Shown: positions 8,139-16,978 of the stretch, in pieces
Numbering within the stretch: position 1 is the stretch's first letter
Layout: every line of letters begins with the position of its first letter
NCBI GenBank assembly: GCA_964421495.1
Contig: CAYQXO010000016.1
Span: 1-38,954 of the forward strand
Direction of reading: 5' to 3'
DNA length: 38,954 nt
Origin: CAJXOW01 sp964421495
Lineage (GTDB): Bacteria; Bacteroidota; Rhodothermia; Balneolales; Balneolaceae
Made by a program: the position numbers and the translations under genes
Notes under the pieces: model-generated
Database searches by the model: none
Seen by the model: only the letters and a program-made list of their open reading frames with translations
Told to the model about the DNA's origin: nothing

Positions 8139-10760
8139 ATGGCGGATCGGAATACATGGTTTGGTTGGATTCTGTTGATAGCAACGTTTACGATTTTTTC
8201 CTCGGTCAATGCTCAACCCACGGCCAACTCGGTGTCGCTGGATTACTATTTGCCGGGGGAGGTCAGTTATGACAGCGAGATTCCGACACCGGAGTCGGTC
8301 ATCGGTCACCCCGTTGGCGCCTGGCACGTCCGCCACGCTCAAATGGCGGAATACATGCGGGAGCTGGCGGCTTCTTCCGAGCGGGTATCGGTTCGGGAGA
8401 TCGGGCGGACCCACGAGCAGCGTCCGTTGATCGTGCTTACGGTTACGTCTCCCTCGAATCACGGGCGACTGGACAAGATCCGGGAGCGGCGGAGCCAGTG
8501 GATGGATCCGCAGTCGTCGATTGACATGGATGTTTCCTCCCTGCCGGTAGTGGCATATATGGGATACAGTATCCATGGCGACGAGCCCAGCGGGACCAAT
8601 GCGGTGATGGTGGCGGCCTACCACCTGGCGGCAGCCCAGGGCGATCAGGTTGAGCAGATGCTGGATAATACGGTGATACTGCTGGATCCGAGTTTGAATC
8701 CCGACGGATACAGCCGTTTTGCCCAGTGGGCCAATTCCAACCGGGATCGGCAGCTGGTGGCGGATCCGCAGTCGCGCGAGCAGAATCAGCCGTGGCCGGG
8801 CGGCCGGACCAATCACTACTGGTTCGACCTGAATCGCGACTGGATGCTGGTGCAACATCCCTCGAGCCGGGCGCGGATTAAATTGTTTCACCGCTGGAAG
8901 CCGAACGTGGTCACCGACTTCCACGAGATGGGAAGCAACTCCACCTATTTCTTCCAGCCGGGCGTCCCCTCGCGTACGAATCCGCTGACGCCGGAGCGCA
9001 ACCAGCAACTTACCCAGGTGATTGCCGAATATCATGCCGACCGGCTCGATCGAGAAGAGGTCCTTTATTACACGAAAGAACGTTTTGACGACTTTTATTC
9101 CGGCAAGGGATCGACTTATCCCGACGCCAACGGGAGCATAGGGATTCTGTTTGAACAGGCTACCTCGGACGGTCACCGGAAGGAGACGGTTCATGGCACC
9201 CTGAACTTTCCCTTTACGGTTAAAAACCAATTTTTGACGACGCTTTCTACACTGGAGGGCGTGACGAGTTTGCGGGAGGAGCTCCTGAAATATCAGAAAA
9301 CGTTTTTCCGGGATACGCGCGAGTCCGCCCGCCAGGATGATATACGCGCCTATGTATTCGGGACGCCGGCAGACCCGGCCCGTTCGTATCAACTGGCGTC
9401 GCTGATCGACCGGCATGACATCGATATTTACAGGCTGGACGAGGATCTATCCGTCGAGGAACAGCAGTTCGAGGCAGAGTCCTCTTATCTCGTGCCGATC
9501 CGTCAACAACAGTATAAGATGATAAAGGTGCTGTTTAATCGACAGACCACCTTCCAGGACAGCATCTTCTATGATGTGTCGACCTGGACGATGCCCCTGG
9601 CCTTCAACGTGCCGTATAAATCGCTGAATGCGGGACGTTATAGTGAGGAGTTGAAGGGCGAGGAATTTTCAGCCGACGGGTTGCCCAGCGGCAAGTTGGT
9701 GGGCGGGTCCGCCGACTATGCCTACCTGTTTGAGTGGGACGGGTTTTATGCCCCGCGGGCACTCCACCGCTTCCAGGAGGCCGGCGTTCGAGCCAAGGTG
9801 GCAACGAAGCCCTTCGAGGCAGTAACGAGCGAGGGAACGAACGAGTTTGACTACGGGACGGTTTTGGTGCCTTTCTATCTGCAGGACACTTCCAAAGAGA
9901 AGATTCACCAAATCGCCCGGGAAGTCGCCCGCAATGACGCCATTAACATCTATGCGGTTTCCACCGGACTGACGCCCCGCGGAATAGACCTGGGCAGCGG
10001 CTCGTTCGAGCCGCTAACACGTCCACGGACCCTGCTGGTCACCGGTTCGGGGGTCAGGTCGTATGAAGCGGGACAGGTATGGCACTTGCTTGATCAGCGG
10101 TATGAGATGCCGGTGAGTCGCGTATCGACCCGGCGCCTGGGAAGCATAAACTGGGAACGGTATAACACGGCGGTCATGGTAGACGGCAACTACCGGGATG
10201 TAACCGATGAAGCGACCGGGAAGCTGAAGAACTGGGTCCAAAGCGGCGGAACATTGATTACGCTAAAAGACGCCACCCGGTGGGCAGCCCGGCAGGATCT
10301 GGCGCCATTCCGGTTCCCTGGAGAGGAAGATACGGCCGACTCCGCTGCGAAAGCGGGCAAACCCTATGCGTTAAAAGACCGTATACAGGACGCCCAACAG
10401 ATCGGAGGATCTATTTTCGACGCCCGCCTCGATACCACCCATCCGATGGGATACGGCTATAATAGTGCTACCATACCCGTTTTCAGGGATCACACGATGT
10501 TTATGAAGCCGTCGAAAAGTCCGTACGACACCCCACTGCGCTATACTGAAGATCCGCTGGCCAGCGGGTATGTTTCGGATGAAAACCTGCAAAAACTGAA
10601 AGGTACTGCCGGTATCGTTGTGGCCGAACGGGGCGGCGGACAAATCATCGGCTTCGCCGACAATCCCAACTTCCGCGCCTTCTGGTACGGTACCAACAAA
10701 CTCTTCGCCAACGCTCTTTTCTTCGGGGAAATCATCGACGCCGAAAGGGGAGGTTACTGA
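8139..10760 (+). CDS. Exported M14-family zinc carboxypeptidase with C-terminal glutamine-amidotransferase-like domain
   Basis: An 873-residue protein with a signal peptide (hydrophobic 8-22, cleavage near SVNA at 25). The M14 catalytic set is visible: HxxE zinc ligands His146 and Glu149 in SIHGDEPSG, NPDG at 187-190, LNRD with Arg233 as the likely substrate-carboxylate residue, third zinc ligand His262 in DFHEMG, and Glu339 in GILFEQ as candidate catalytic base. After about residue 620 there is an alpha/beta region (LLVTGSG, NWVQSGGTLITL) resembling the class I glutamine-amidotransferase/ThuA-like fold without an obvious catalytic Cys. Likely hydrolyses peptides in the periplasm or at the surface. 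It is convergent with metK, and a strong bidirectional terminator lies between them. Confidence 0.88.
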   Translation: MADRNTWFGWILLIATFTIFSSVNAQPTANSVSLDYYLPGEVSYDSEIPTPESVIGHPVGAWHVRHAQMAEYMRELAASSERVSVREIGRTHEQRPLIVLTVTSPSNHGRLDKIRERRSQWMDPQSSIDMDVSSLPVVAYMGYSIHGDEPSGTNAVMVAAYHLAAAQGDQVEQMLDNTVILLDPSLNPDGYSRFAQWANSNRDRQLVADPQSREQNQPWPGGRTNHYWFDLNRDWMLVQHPSSRARIKLFHRWKPNVVTDFHEMGSNSTYFFQPGVPSRTNPLTPERNQQLTQVIAEYHADRLDREEVLYYTKERFDDFYSGKGSTYPDANGSIGILFEQATSDGHRKETVHGTLNFPFTVKNQFLTTLSTLEGVTSLREELLKYQKTFFRDTRESARQDDIRAYVFGTPADPARSYQLASLIDRHDIDIYRLDEDLSVEEQQFEAESSYLVPIRQQQYKMIKVLFNRQTTFQDSIFYDVSTWTMPLAFNVPYKSLNAGRYSEELKGEEFSADGLPSGKLVGGSADYAYLFEWDGFYAPRALHRFQEAGVRAKVATKPFEAVTSEGTNEFDYGTVLVPFYLQDTSKEKIHQIAREVARNDAINIYAVSTGLTPRGIDLGSGSFEPLTRPRTLLVTGSGVRSYEAGQVWHLLDQRYEMPVSRVSTRRLGSINWERYNTAVMVDGNYRDVTDEATGKLKNWVQSGGTLITLKDATRWAARQDLAPFRFPGEEDTADSAAKAGKPYALKDRIQDAQQIGGSIFDARLDTTHPMGYGYNSATIPVFRDHTMFMKPSKSPYDTPLRYTEDPLASGYVSDENLQKLKGTAGIVVAERGGGQIIGFADNPNFRAFWYGTNKLFANALFFGEIIDAERGGY

Positions 10761-10946
10761 GAGATGAAATTGAGTATAAATATGGTCGCTTTACGGCCGG
10801 ATTCGCATGCTCCCTTCGGGATCAGTTTCAGTGTGGAATACACACCGTAAACAGTTACTTTATTAATGATTTAATGGTTGGTATTTAACAGTATTTCAAA
10901 TTAAAATTAAATTGGTTAAAGTAACGAGCCAGATTCTATAAAATAA

Positions 10947-10983
10947 AAAAGCCCGGAACGCCAAGCGGCGTCCGGGCTTTTGT
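10947..10983. terminator. Bidirectional intrinsic terminator between the M14 gene and metK
   Basis: GC-rich hairpin: AAAAGCCCGGA-ACGCC (about 10947-10962) pairs with GGCG-TCCGGGCTTTT (10967-10981), with an AAGC loop and one bulge. A-tract before and T-tract after make it usable in both directions for the two convergent genes. Confidence 0.9.
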
Positions 10984-11056
10984 AATGTCAAGCCAGAGGG
11001 TTAAAGAGCGTAAATACGTTCAAACCGGTCTGGCTTTAAAAAACGAAGTTGTCGGA

Positions 11057-12220
11057 TCAGGCGGTTACGCCTTTAAACGCGGATTTCAGTTCATCCACGT
11101 AATCCAGATTTTCCCACGGGAATTCGTTGCGTCCGAAGTGTCCGTAGGCGGCGGTGTCGCGGTAGATCGGTCGTTTCAGGTCGAAACGTTCGATGATGCC
11201 GGCCGGACGACAATCGAAGATGTCGTTTACGGCTTCCGCCAATTCCACATCACTGACTTTTCCGGTACCGTACGTGTTTACCTTGATAGATACCGGGTTG
11301 GCCACTCCGATCGCGTAAGCCAGCTGAACAAGGCACTCGTCGGCCAGTCCCGCGGCTACCACATTCTTGGCGATATGGCGACCGGCATACGCGGCGCTTC
11401 GGTCGACTTTCGACGGGTCCTTGCCGGAGAATGCACCTCCGCCGTGGCCGCCCCAGCCGCCGTAGGTATCAACAATAATCTTACGTCCGGTCAGGCCGGT
11501 GTCGCCGTGGGGACCTCCGATAACGAATTTGCCCGTGGGATTCACGTGCAGTTTCGTTTCGTCGTCCATCAGATCGCTCGGAATAACGCGGGGGAGCAGT
11601 TGCTCCGCCACGTCCTTTTTAATTTCATCCTGGGTGACGCCGTCGTCGTGCTGGGTGGAAACGACTACCGTATCGACGCGTTGCGGTTGACCGTCATCGT
11701 CATATTCGATGGTTACCTGGCTTTTGCTGTCGGGTCGCAAATACGTCATGTCGGAGCCTTCCTTGCGGATATCGGCCAATTCACGCACCAGGTCGTGGGA
11801 ATACTGAATGCTCATGGGCATATACGTGTCGGTTTCATTAACGGCGTAACCGACCATCATTCCCTGGTCGCCGGCGCCCTGCTCGTCTTCGTCGCTTTCA
11901 TCGACGCCCTGGGCGATATCGGGACTTTGCTGGTGCAACGTCGTCAGAATACCGCAGGAGTCCGCATCAAATTGATACGCGGCTTCCGTATAGCCGATAT
12001 TACGGATAACTTCACGAGCCAGTTTGCGCTCGTCGACGTCCGCATCAGAGTTAATTTCGCCGGCGATGACAACCAGTCCGGTTGTTACCAGCGTTTCGCA
12101 TGCCACGTGTGCATCCGGATCCTTTTCCAAAAATCCGTCGAGCACAGCATCAGATATCTGGTCAGCCACCTTGTCCGGATGGCCTTCGGAAACAGATTCG
12201 GATGTAAATAGATTTTTCAT
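11057..12220 (-). CDS. metK: S-adenosylmethionine synthetase
   Basis: Makes S-adenosylmethionine from methionine and ATP in the cytoplasm. The 387-residue length is normal. Visible motifs: GHPDK at 13-17, GAGDQG at 115-120, the glycine-rich loop GGGAFSGKDPSKVDRSAAYA near 260-279, and a C-terminal GHFGR motif. The protein is notably acidic (for example DESDEDEQ at 107-114), in line with a salt-adapted proteome. It is divergent from the two betaine-pathway methyltransferases across an 836-base gap; each molecule of betaine made from glycine uses three SAM molecules, so the pairing makes metabolic sense (inference). The upstream gap holds an inverted repeat but no SAM riboswitch that I could recognise. 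Confidence 0.97.
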   Translation of the reverse strand: MKNLFTSESVSEGHPDKVADQISDAVLDGFLEKDPDAHVACETLVTTGLVVIAGEINSDADVDERKLAREVIRNIGYTEAAYQFDADSCGILTTLHQQSPDIAQGVDESDEDEQGAGDQGMMVGYAVNETDTYMPMSIQYSHDLVRELADIRKEGSDMTYLRPDSKSQVTIEYDDDGQPQRVDTVVVSTQHDDGVTQDEIKKDVAEQLLPRVIPSDLMDDETKLHVNPTGKFVIGGPHGDTGLTGRKIIVDTYGGWGGHGGGAFSGKDPSKVDRSAAYAGRHIAKNVVAAGLADECLVQLAYAIGVANPVSIKVNTYGTGKVSDVELAEAVNDIFDCRPAGIIERFDLKRPIYRDTAAYGHFGRNEFPWENLDYVDELKSAFKGVTA

Positions 12221-12302
12221 TTTATAACACTAACATTTTAGATTCAGGTGTTCCTATTAAAATTCGTAAATCCATGGTTAAAAACAGACAATATATAATC
12301 TG

Positions 12303-12375
12303 TTCAAGCACAAAATATTGTGATAAAATTATATAGGTCAGAATTGAAAAAAAGCTAGACGAAAATGTGCTTGAA
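12303..12375 (-). repeat. Inverted repeat in the presumed metK leader
   Basis: TTCAAGCACA at 12303-12312 is the exact reverse complement of TGTGCTTGAA at 12366-12375, with a 53-base loop. It would sit in the untranslated leader if metK transcription starts near 12440. It could be a structured leader or a regulator site; no known riboswitch pattern was recognised. Confidence 0.5.
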
Positions 12376-12539
12376 AACAATATAAAGTAGGCTGTTTCAG
12401 AGCCCTGAATAAAGGACCCTAATATTAAACTATTTTTTGGGTAAACTGCAAATTTAACACCAAGTTATTTTAAGCCCCCAAATTTTTATTAAGAATCACT
12501 CCACAAATTCCCTCCCTGGAACAAATGGCTGAGCTGTAT

Positions 12540-12551
12540 TTATCATGATAA
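12540..12551. promoter_or_regulatory. Perfect 12-base palindrome
   Basis: TTATCATGATAA is self-complementary and lies in the gap between metK and the betaine operon. It is compatible with a small dimeric regulator site; the sequence alone cannot show this. Confidence 0.3.
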
Positions 12552-13056
12552 GTGCATAATTAACAAATGGTTACAGCAAATTTACATGTGCAGAAGTATG
12601 GAGGAAAAGGCAGACAGGAGAGGGGGCTCAATGGGATTCTTTAATATCGGGATAGCGAAACCGGAAGGTGCAAGAAGGAGATGAGATGCTTTTAAAATGC
12701 GAATAAAAATGCTAAACGCCTCTTACTTTTTATATATTTTTTTATAGATATTAACTTGATTATCATAGAACAGTTACACATGTTATAGGGCCGTTGAAAG
12801 CGGGTCGAATGGAAGCTGGCAAATTTATTATTCTGCAGTATGCCTACATCAGACGAGATAGCATTTCTCCAAGAGAAGCCGGAATGATCTCCGCGGGTAA
12901 TAAAATCCGGTTTGGTTGGTTTTATGTAAACCAAAGAACAGTAAGTGATCAGATAAAAGAAATGGCTTTTGGTTGCCCTTCTAAAATGGGGGCCGTGTGT
13001 AAAAGTGTGTAAATAGGAAATTGAAAATAATAAGTTATAGGTAAATAGAAACAGCT

Positions 13057-13887
13057 ATGAGTGAAAAAGGTAATCAAGCATATGGTGAAAACCCGGTAAA
13101 GGTTCGGGATACGGATCAGTACAAAGAAGAGTACATCCATGACTTTGTTGAAAAGTGGGATGAGTTGATAGACTGGAATAAACGTGCCGAAGGCGAGGGA
13201 GAGTTTTTTATACAAACGCTGAAAGATATCAAGGCAGAGCGAGTGCTGGATGTAGCTACCGGCACCGGATTCCATTCGGTACGGTTAATTCAGCAAGGGT
13301 TTGACGTCATCAGTTCGGACGGTAGTCCACATATGCTGGCCAAGGCATTTGATAATGCACGCGACCAGGGCCTTCTCTTGCATACCAGGGAAGCAGACTG
13401 GAGATGGTTGAATCGAGACATCCACAATAAATACGATGCTATCATCTGCCTGGGTAATTCATTTACGCATTTGTTTTCAGAGCGTGACCGTCGCAAGGCA
13501 CTGGCCGAGTTCTATGCGGCACTGAAACACGACGGGGTCTTAATACTTGACCACCGCAATTACGACCGGATTCTCGATCACGGTTTCAGCAGTAAACACG
13601 TGTATTATTACTGTGGAACGGATGTTAGTGTTGAACCCATTCATATTGATGAGGGACTGACACGATTCAAGTATACGTTTCAGGACGATTCCGAATTCTT
13701 TTTGAATATGTTCCCGCTGCGGAAAGATTATACCCGGCGATTGATGCACGAAGTCGGATTTCAGACCATAAACACCTATGGTGATTTTCAAGAAACCTTT
13801 TCCGAGGATGAGCCGGATTATTTTATTCATGTTGCTGAGAAGAAATATCCGGAAGAACTAAATGAAAAAGCCGAAAACAAGGAATAA
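13057..13887 (+). CDS. Glycine/sarcosine N-methyltransferase
   Basis: Catalyses SAM-dependent methylation of glycine to sarcosine and dimethylglycine, the first steps of glycine-betaine synthesis. The 276-residue protein has the family-type N-terminal block VRDTDQYKEEYIHDFVEKWD (16-35) and SAM-binding motif I LDVATGTGFHSV (64-75), an acidic SSDGS after strand 2 (86-90) and ICLGNSFTHLF at 130-140. It is a Rossmann-fold class I methyltransferase, soluble. The next gene starts three bases after its stop, so the two are almost certainly one operon. It resembles the halophile enzymes known from Halorhodospira and Actinopolyspora type pathways rather than animal GNMT. Confidence is high because of the paired gene. 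Confidence 0.92.
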   Translation: MSEKGNQAYGENPVKVRDTDQYKEEYIHDFVEKWDELIDWNKRAEGEGEFFIQTLKDIKAERVLDVATGTGFHSVRLIQQGFDVISSDGSPHMLAKAFDNARDQGLLLHTREADWRWLNRDIHNKYDAIICLGNSFTHLFSERDRRKALAEFYAALKHDGVLILDHRNYDRILDHGFSSKHVYYYCGTDVSVEPIHIDEGLTRFKYTFQDDSEFFLNMFPLRKDYTRRLMHEVGFQTINTYGDFQETFSEDEPDYFIHVAEKKYPEELNEKAENKE

Positions 13888-13890
13888 CTT

Positions 13891-14736
13891 ATGAGTGAAG
13901 ATAAACAGTATTCATCGGAAGTTGTCGAAACCACGCGAGAGTATTACAATAGTGAAGACGCTGATACCTTCTATCATACGGTATGGGGAGGAGAGGATAT
14001 CCATGTTGGCCTTTATCAGTCGGACGACGAACCCATCTTTGACGCAAGTCGACGTACTGTCGAGCGTATGATTTCTAAGCTGGATCAACTTGATGAGAAC
14101 ACCCGGGTCATAGACATTGGTGCCGGCTACGGCGGCGCGGCCCGCTATATGGCTAAAAATTACGGTTGTCATGTAGTGGCGCTTAATCTGAGCGAGGTTG
14201 AGAACGAGCGAGACCGTCAGAAAAACAAGGAACAGGGACTGGATGACCTGATTGATGTGGTAGACGGCAGCTTTGATGATATTCCCTGCGAGGACGCTTC
14301 CTTTGACGTCGTTTGGTGCCAGGATTCCATTTTGCACAGTGATAACCGGGAAAAAGTTATCGAAGAAGTGGCCCGCGTGTTGAAGGACGACGGCGATTTT
14401 GTATTTACGGATCCCATGCAGGCTGACGATTGCCCGGAGGGCGTGTTGCAACCCATTTTGGATCGGATTCACCTGGAGTCGCTGGCGTCTCCGAAATTTT
14501 ACCGCGAAACAGCACCCAAATACGGGCTCGAGGAAATTGAGTTTGAAGAGCATGACGAACAGCTCACCACCCATTACGGGCGCGTACTCAAAGAATTGGA
14601 GCAAAATGAAGAAGAACTGCGCGGCAAGGTCAGCGATGAATATATTGACAATATGAAGAAAGGACTCAATCACTGGGTCGACGGGGGCGAAAAAGGTTAC
14701 CTGGCCTGGGGGATTTTCCACTTCCGTAAAAAGTGA
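13891..14736 (+). CDS. Sarcosine/dimethylglycine N-methyltransferase
   Basis: Catalyses SAM-dependent methylation of sarcosine and dimethylglycine to glycine betaine, a compatible solute. The 281-residue protein carries the hallmark WGGEDIHVGLY (32-42) and SAM motif I VIDIGAGYGGAARYM (73-87), with VVWCQDSILHS (about 144-154) and TDPMQADDCPEG later. Its strong acidity (many Asp/Glu runs) fits a salt-tolerant cytoplasm. It is separated by only three bases from the glycine/sarcosine enzyme and is followed by a clear terminator, so the operon consists of just these two genes. No betaine transporter is seen nearby, so supply here appears to rest on synthesis. Confidence 0.94.
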   Translation: MSEDKQYSSEVVETTREYYNSEDADTFYHTVWGGEDIHVGLYQSDDEPIFDASRRTVERMISKLDQLDENTRVIDIGAGYGGAARYMAKNYGCHVVALNLSEVENERDRQKNKEQGLDDLIDVVDGSFDDIPCEDASFDVVWCQDSILHSDNREKVIEEVARVLKDDGDFVFTDPMQADDCPEGVLQPILDRIHLESLASPKFYRETAPKYGLEEIEFEEHDEQLTTHYGRVLKELEQNEEELRGKVSDEYIDNMKKGLNHWVDGGEKGYLAWGIFHFRKK

Positions 14737-14770
14737 ACTAACGTTTAACCACAGAAGAAGAACCTGTTTA

Positions 14771-14816
14771 AGGAAGGCCTTGTTCCATCAATTGGGACAA
14801 GGCCTTCCTATTTTAA
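14771..14816 (+). terminator. Intrinsic terminator of the betaine operon
   Basis: Sixteen-base stem with one mismatch (14771-14786 with 14794-14809; core AGGAAGGCCTTGT / ACAAGGCCTTCCT), a seven-base loop, followed by ATTTTAATG. It lies 34 bases after the second methyltransferase stop. Confidence 0.85.
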
Positions 14817-14840
14817 TGTAAGTGCGTGTCCACCTACGAG

Positions 14841-14936
14841 GCCCGGATTTCGCTTACGCGGGAATCGCTGGCGCTCGGTGCACTTCGTGGGAATCGCTCC
14901 GCTCTGTATTCATCAAGAAATTCGGCTGGCTAGCTT
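14841..14936. repeat. Dispersed GC-rich repeat, copy A (GGGAATCGCT core)
   Basis: About 95 bases, roughly 80 percent like copy B at 17783 by eye. It contains two tandem units of about 30 bases sharing GGGAATCGCT followed by GCTC-GT, flanked by CCCGGATTTC on the left and its near reverse complement GAAATTCGG on the right. It lies between the betaine operon terminator and the response regulator. No coding potential. Confidence 0.8.
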
Positions 14937-15018
14937 GACTTCCTTGCTGCACCTGACCTATAAATTATTTTGGAAATATTAAAATTATTTAATATAATAA
15001 CATTAAGATTAGTTAATG

Positions 15019-15032
15019 TCTGTTAAAACAGA
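15019..15032. promoter_or_regulatory. Small inverted repeat upstream of the response regulator
   Basis: TCTGTT and AACAGA separated by AA, 42 bases before the ATG at 15074, in an AT-rich stretch. It is compatible with an operator, but short enough to be chance. Confidence 0.25.
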
Positions 15033-15073
15033 TAATGGTTTCAGCGGGGCGAAAGAAAATTTAAGTTGCTATT

Positions 15074-15487
15074 ATGGACAGGAATACGAAACACATATTG
15101 ATTGTAGAGGACGATAAACTCCTCTCCTTTGTGGAAGAGCGTCTAATCAAGAAGCTGGGTTACCAATTGGCTGGAAAAGCCACGAATGGCAAGGATGCTA
15201 TTGAGAGTGTCAAAGAGAAGAATCCCGACTTGATCCTGATGGACATCAATTTAGACAGTTCGATGGATGGGATTGAAGCGATGAACCGAATAAGGGAATT
15301 CTCTTCCGTGCCGGTCGTTTTTCTAACGGGCGATAGTCAACAGAAAACAGAAGACCGAATCAATTGCATATCGAACTGTGTGGATTACCTGGTAAAGCCT
15401 GTTAACGCGGATGGACTGCAAAAGCCGCTTGAAAAGGCGTTTAATGAATCCTCAACTAAAGATTTGCAGGCAAAGACTCTTGGGTAA
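15074..15487 (+). CDS. Single-domain response regulator (CheY-like)
   Basis: A 137-residue stand-alone receiver domain. The full phosphorylation set is present: acidic pair Asp13/Asp14, phospho-acceptor Asp57 in LMDINL, Thr85 in FLTGD, and Lys108 in LVKPV. No output domain follows, so it must act by protein contact, such as in a phosphorelay. No histidine kinase is adjacent; the closest one, at 21-22 kb, has its own NtrC-type partner. The gene is flanked by a dispersed repeat on the left and the convergent ruvB on the right, and seems to be a single-gene unit. Partner and output cannot be told from the sequence. Confidence 0.9.
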   Translation: MDRNTKHILIVEDDKLLSFVEERLIKKLGYQLAGKATNGKDAIESVKEKNPDLILMDINLDSSMDGIEAMNRIREFSSVPVVFLTGDSQQKTEDRINCISNCVDYLVKPVNADGLQKPLEKAFNESSTKDLQAKTLG

Positions 15488-15534
15488 GAGGGGCAGCAAG
15501 GAGTAAAATTCCTTTTGAAAGATTGGGATTGCGG

Positions 15535-16545
15535 TTAAAATAAGTCGTTGTTTTTTTGGGGGGGAGTGACATCAAGGTAGTTGAATGCCTTGGCCGTAGC
15601 CGCTCGGCCCTTGGGAGTGCGTTTTATAAAACCCTCCTTGATTAAATAGGGTTCGTATACTTCTTCGATAGTTCCTTTATCCTCTCCGACCGAAACGGCC
15701 AGTGTCCCTAATCCGACGGGCCCGCCCGAATATTTTTCGATGATTGCTTCCAGGATACGAATGTCCATGTCGTCAAAGCCCCTTTCGTCGACATCAAGGG
15801 CGTTGAGTGCTTTGTCCGCTATGGCGTCGTCGATTCGATCCATATCCTCAACCTGGGCAAAATCGCGGGTGCGACGCAATAACTTATTCACGATACGGGG
15901 GGTCCCACGACTACGCCGGGCGATCTCAAATGCCCCCTTGTCGGTTATGCCGAAGTCCAGTATCGAGGCGGTTCGCAGGGCGATCTTTTTTAAAAGCTTA
16001 ACGTCGTAGTAATCGAGGCGCATGTCGATTCCGAAACGGGCTCGAAGTGGGGCGGTAAGCAGGCCCTTCCGAGTGGTAGCTCCCACCAGGGTAAACCGGT
16101 TCAGCTCTATTTGTATACTTCGGGCATTGGGTCCCGAATCGATCACGATATCCAGCTGGTAATCTTCCATGGCCGAATAGAGATACTCTTCGATAACAGG
16201 ATTGAGCCGGTGAATTTCATCGATAAAGAGCACATCCCCCTCTTCAAGATTGGTAAGCATTCCGGCCAAATCACCGGGCTTTTCCAGTACCGGGCCGGTC
16301 GTGGGCTTGATCTGAACTCCCATTTCGTGCGCCACAATATGGGCCAGGGTCGTCTTTCCCAGTCCCGGGGGACCTGAAAGGATAACGTGGTCCAGCGCTT
16401 CCTCCCTTTTGCGGGCGGCGGCGACAAAAACTTCCAGGTTATCTATAACCTTCTGTTGGCCAATGAATTCATCAATCGACGTGGGACGAACCGAACGCTC
16501 GAATGCCTCTTCTTTTTGGGATGCATTTAACAGCGGGTTACGCAA
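15535..16545 (-). CDS. ruvB: Holliday junction branch migration ATPase RuvB
   Basis: Hexameric AAA+ motor that drives Holliday-junction branch migration with RuvA during recombination and repair. The 336-residue protein is full length: FIGQ near 27-30, Walker A GPPGLGKT at 58-65, Walker B with DEIH at 109-112, sensor/arginine region FTLVGATTRKGLLTAPLRARFG (about 152-173), and the C-terminal winged-helix domain with EKYSGGPVGLGTLA. RuvA and RuvC are not beside it. It is convergent with the response regulator gene, with 47 bases between the stops. Confidence 0.97.
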   Translation of the reverse strand: MRNPLLNASQKEEAFERSVRPTSIDEFIGQQKVIDNLEVFVAAARKREEALDHVILSGPPGLGKTTLAHIVAHEMGVQIKPTTGPVLEKPGDLAGMLTNLEEGDVLFIDEIHRLNPVIEEYLYSAMEDYQLDIVIDSGPNARSIQIELNRFTLVGATTRKGLLTAPLRARFGIDMRLDYYDVKLLKKIALRTASILDFGITDKGAFEIARRSRGTPRIVNKLLRRTRDFAQVEDMDRIDDAIADKALNALDVDERGFDDMDIRILEAIIEKYSGGPVGLGTLAVSVGEDKGTIEEVYEPYLIKEGFIKRTPKGRAATAKAFNYLDVTPPQKNNDLF

Positions 16546-16660
16546 AAGCCTGTAATTTAGAGATTAAATATATTATAAACGCACGCACCGCCCGAATATA
16601 CGAGCAAGTGCATGCCTCTATTAAAAAAACAAGGTCTGCCCTCAAATTAAAGAAATTTAC

Positions 16661-16933
16661 CTAAAAGACCAGTACCGCAAGTAAAATAACGGCCAGAGAG
16701 TACCAATCACTAAAATTGATCCCCTCCTCGCCTGTGTCCTCATCTTTGAAATCGAGCAGGGTTCCACTGGTAACGGCTCTTTTAAGCAGGTATTCAATTT
16801 GTAAATACCCATGATAGTGAGGATGTTTAAGCAATTGTTTCCATAGCTCTTCAATTTGGTCTTCTTCCAGCTCGCCATTTATATAGGTGCGAATCTTTTT
16901 TTCAAGGCTGGGGATCCGTTTTGGTGAATTCAT
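16661..16933 (-). CDS. Small acidic tail-anchored protein, possible anti-sigma partner
   Basis: A 90-residue protein of no recognised family. Residues 9-55 are charged and helical with a short repeated Leu/Tyr pattern (KKIRTYINGELEED, then HPHYHGYLQIEYLL), and residues 76-90 (WYSLAVILLAVLVF) form one hydrophobic segment at the very C-terminus, predicting a tail-anchored membrane protein with a cytoplasmic N-terminus. It starts 45 bases after the stop of the ECF sigma factor gene on the same strand, the usual position of an anti-sigma factor. It lacks the Cys/His of a zinc anti-sigma domain and any periplasmic sensor part. The anti-sigma role is an inference from position and topology only. 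Confidence 0.65.
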   Translation of the reverse strand: MNSPKRIPSLEKKIRTYINGELEEDQIEELWKQLLKHPHYHGYLQIEYLLKRAVTSGTLLDFKDEDTGEEGINFSDWYSLAVILLAVLVF

Positions 16934-16978
16934 AATTTATTCTCCGGGTTATATTTATAATGGAATGGATGGGGGCCG

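Larger units (their letters stand above)
12221..13056. other. Long AT-rich gap between metK and the betaine operon
   Basis: 836 bases without a convincing gene. It must contain divergent promoters. Reading toward metK, TTTG (12482-12479) and TAAATTTG (12456-12449) are 22 bases apart, a weak match to the Bacteroidota-type promoter that would leave a leader of about 220 bases. Small frames at 12692-12934 and 12794-13012 have no recognisable protein character. Confidence 0.5.

Noticed and set aside
8019..9416. 465-codon minus-strand open frame opposite the M14 gene
   Set aside because: Arg/His/Pro-rich shadow with no domain; the plus strand has a complete M14 catalytic set and signal peptide.
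10985..12211. 408-codon plus-strand open frame opposite metK
   Set aside because: Covers metK exactly and has no family features; metK is unmistakable. It is a by-product of codon use.
12221..12480. SAM riboswitch upstream of metK
   Set aside because: None of the conserved SAM-I or SAM-II sequence blocks that I know could be found by reading the minus strand.
12670..12702. AAGGAG followed by a six-codon frame (MLLKCE), a possible leader peptide
   Set aside because: Too short, no attenuator hairpins, and 350 bases from the next gene; likely chance.
12794..13012. 72-codon frame upstream of the betaine operon
   Set aside because: No ribosome binding site or recognisable protein pattern, in an AT-rich regulatory gap.
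13912..14721. 269-codon minus-strand frame opposite the dimethylglycine methyltransferase gene
   Set aside because: Shadow of a gene with full SAM-binding motifs and an operon partner.
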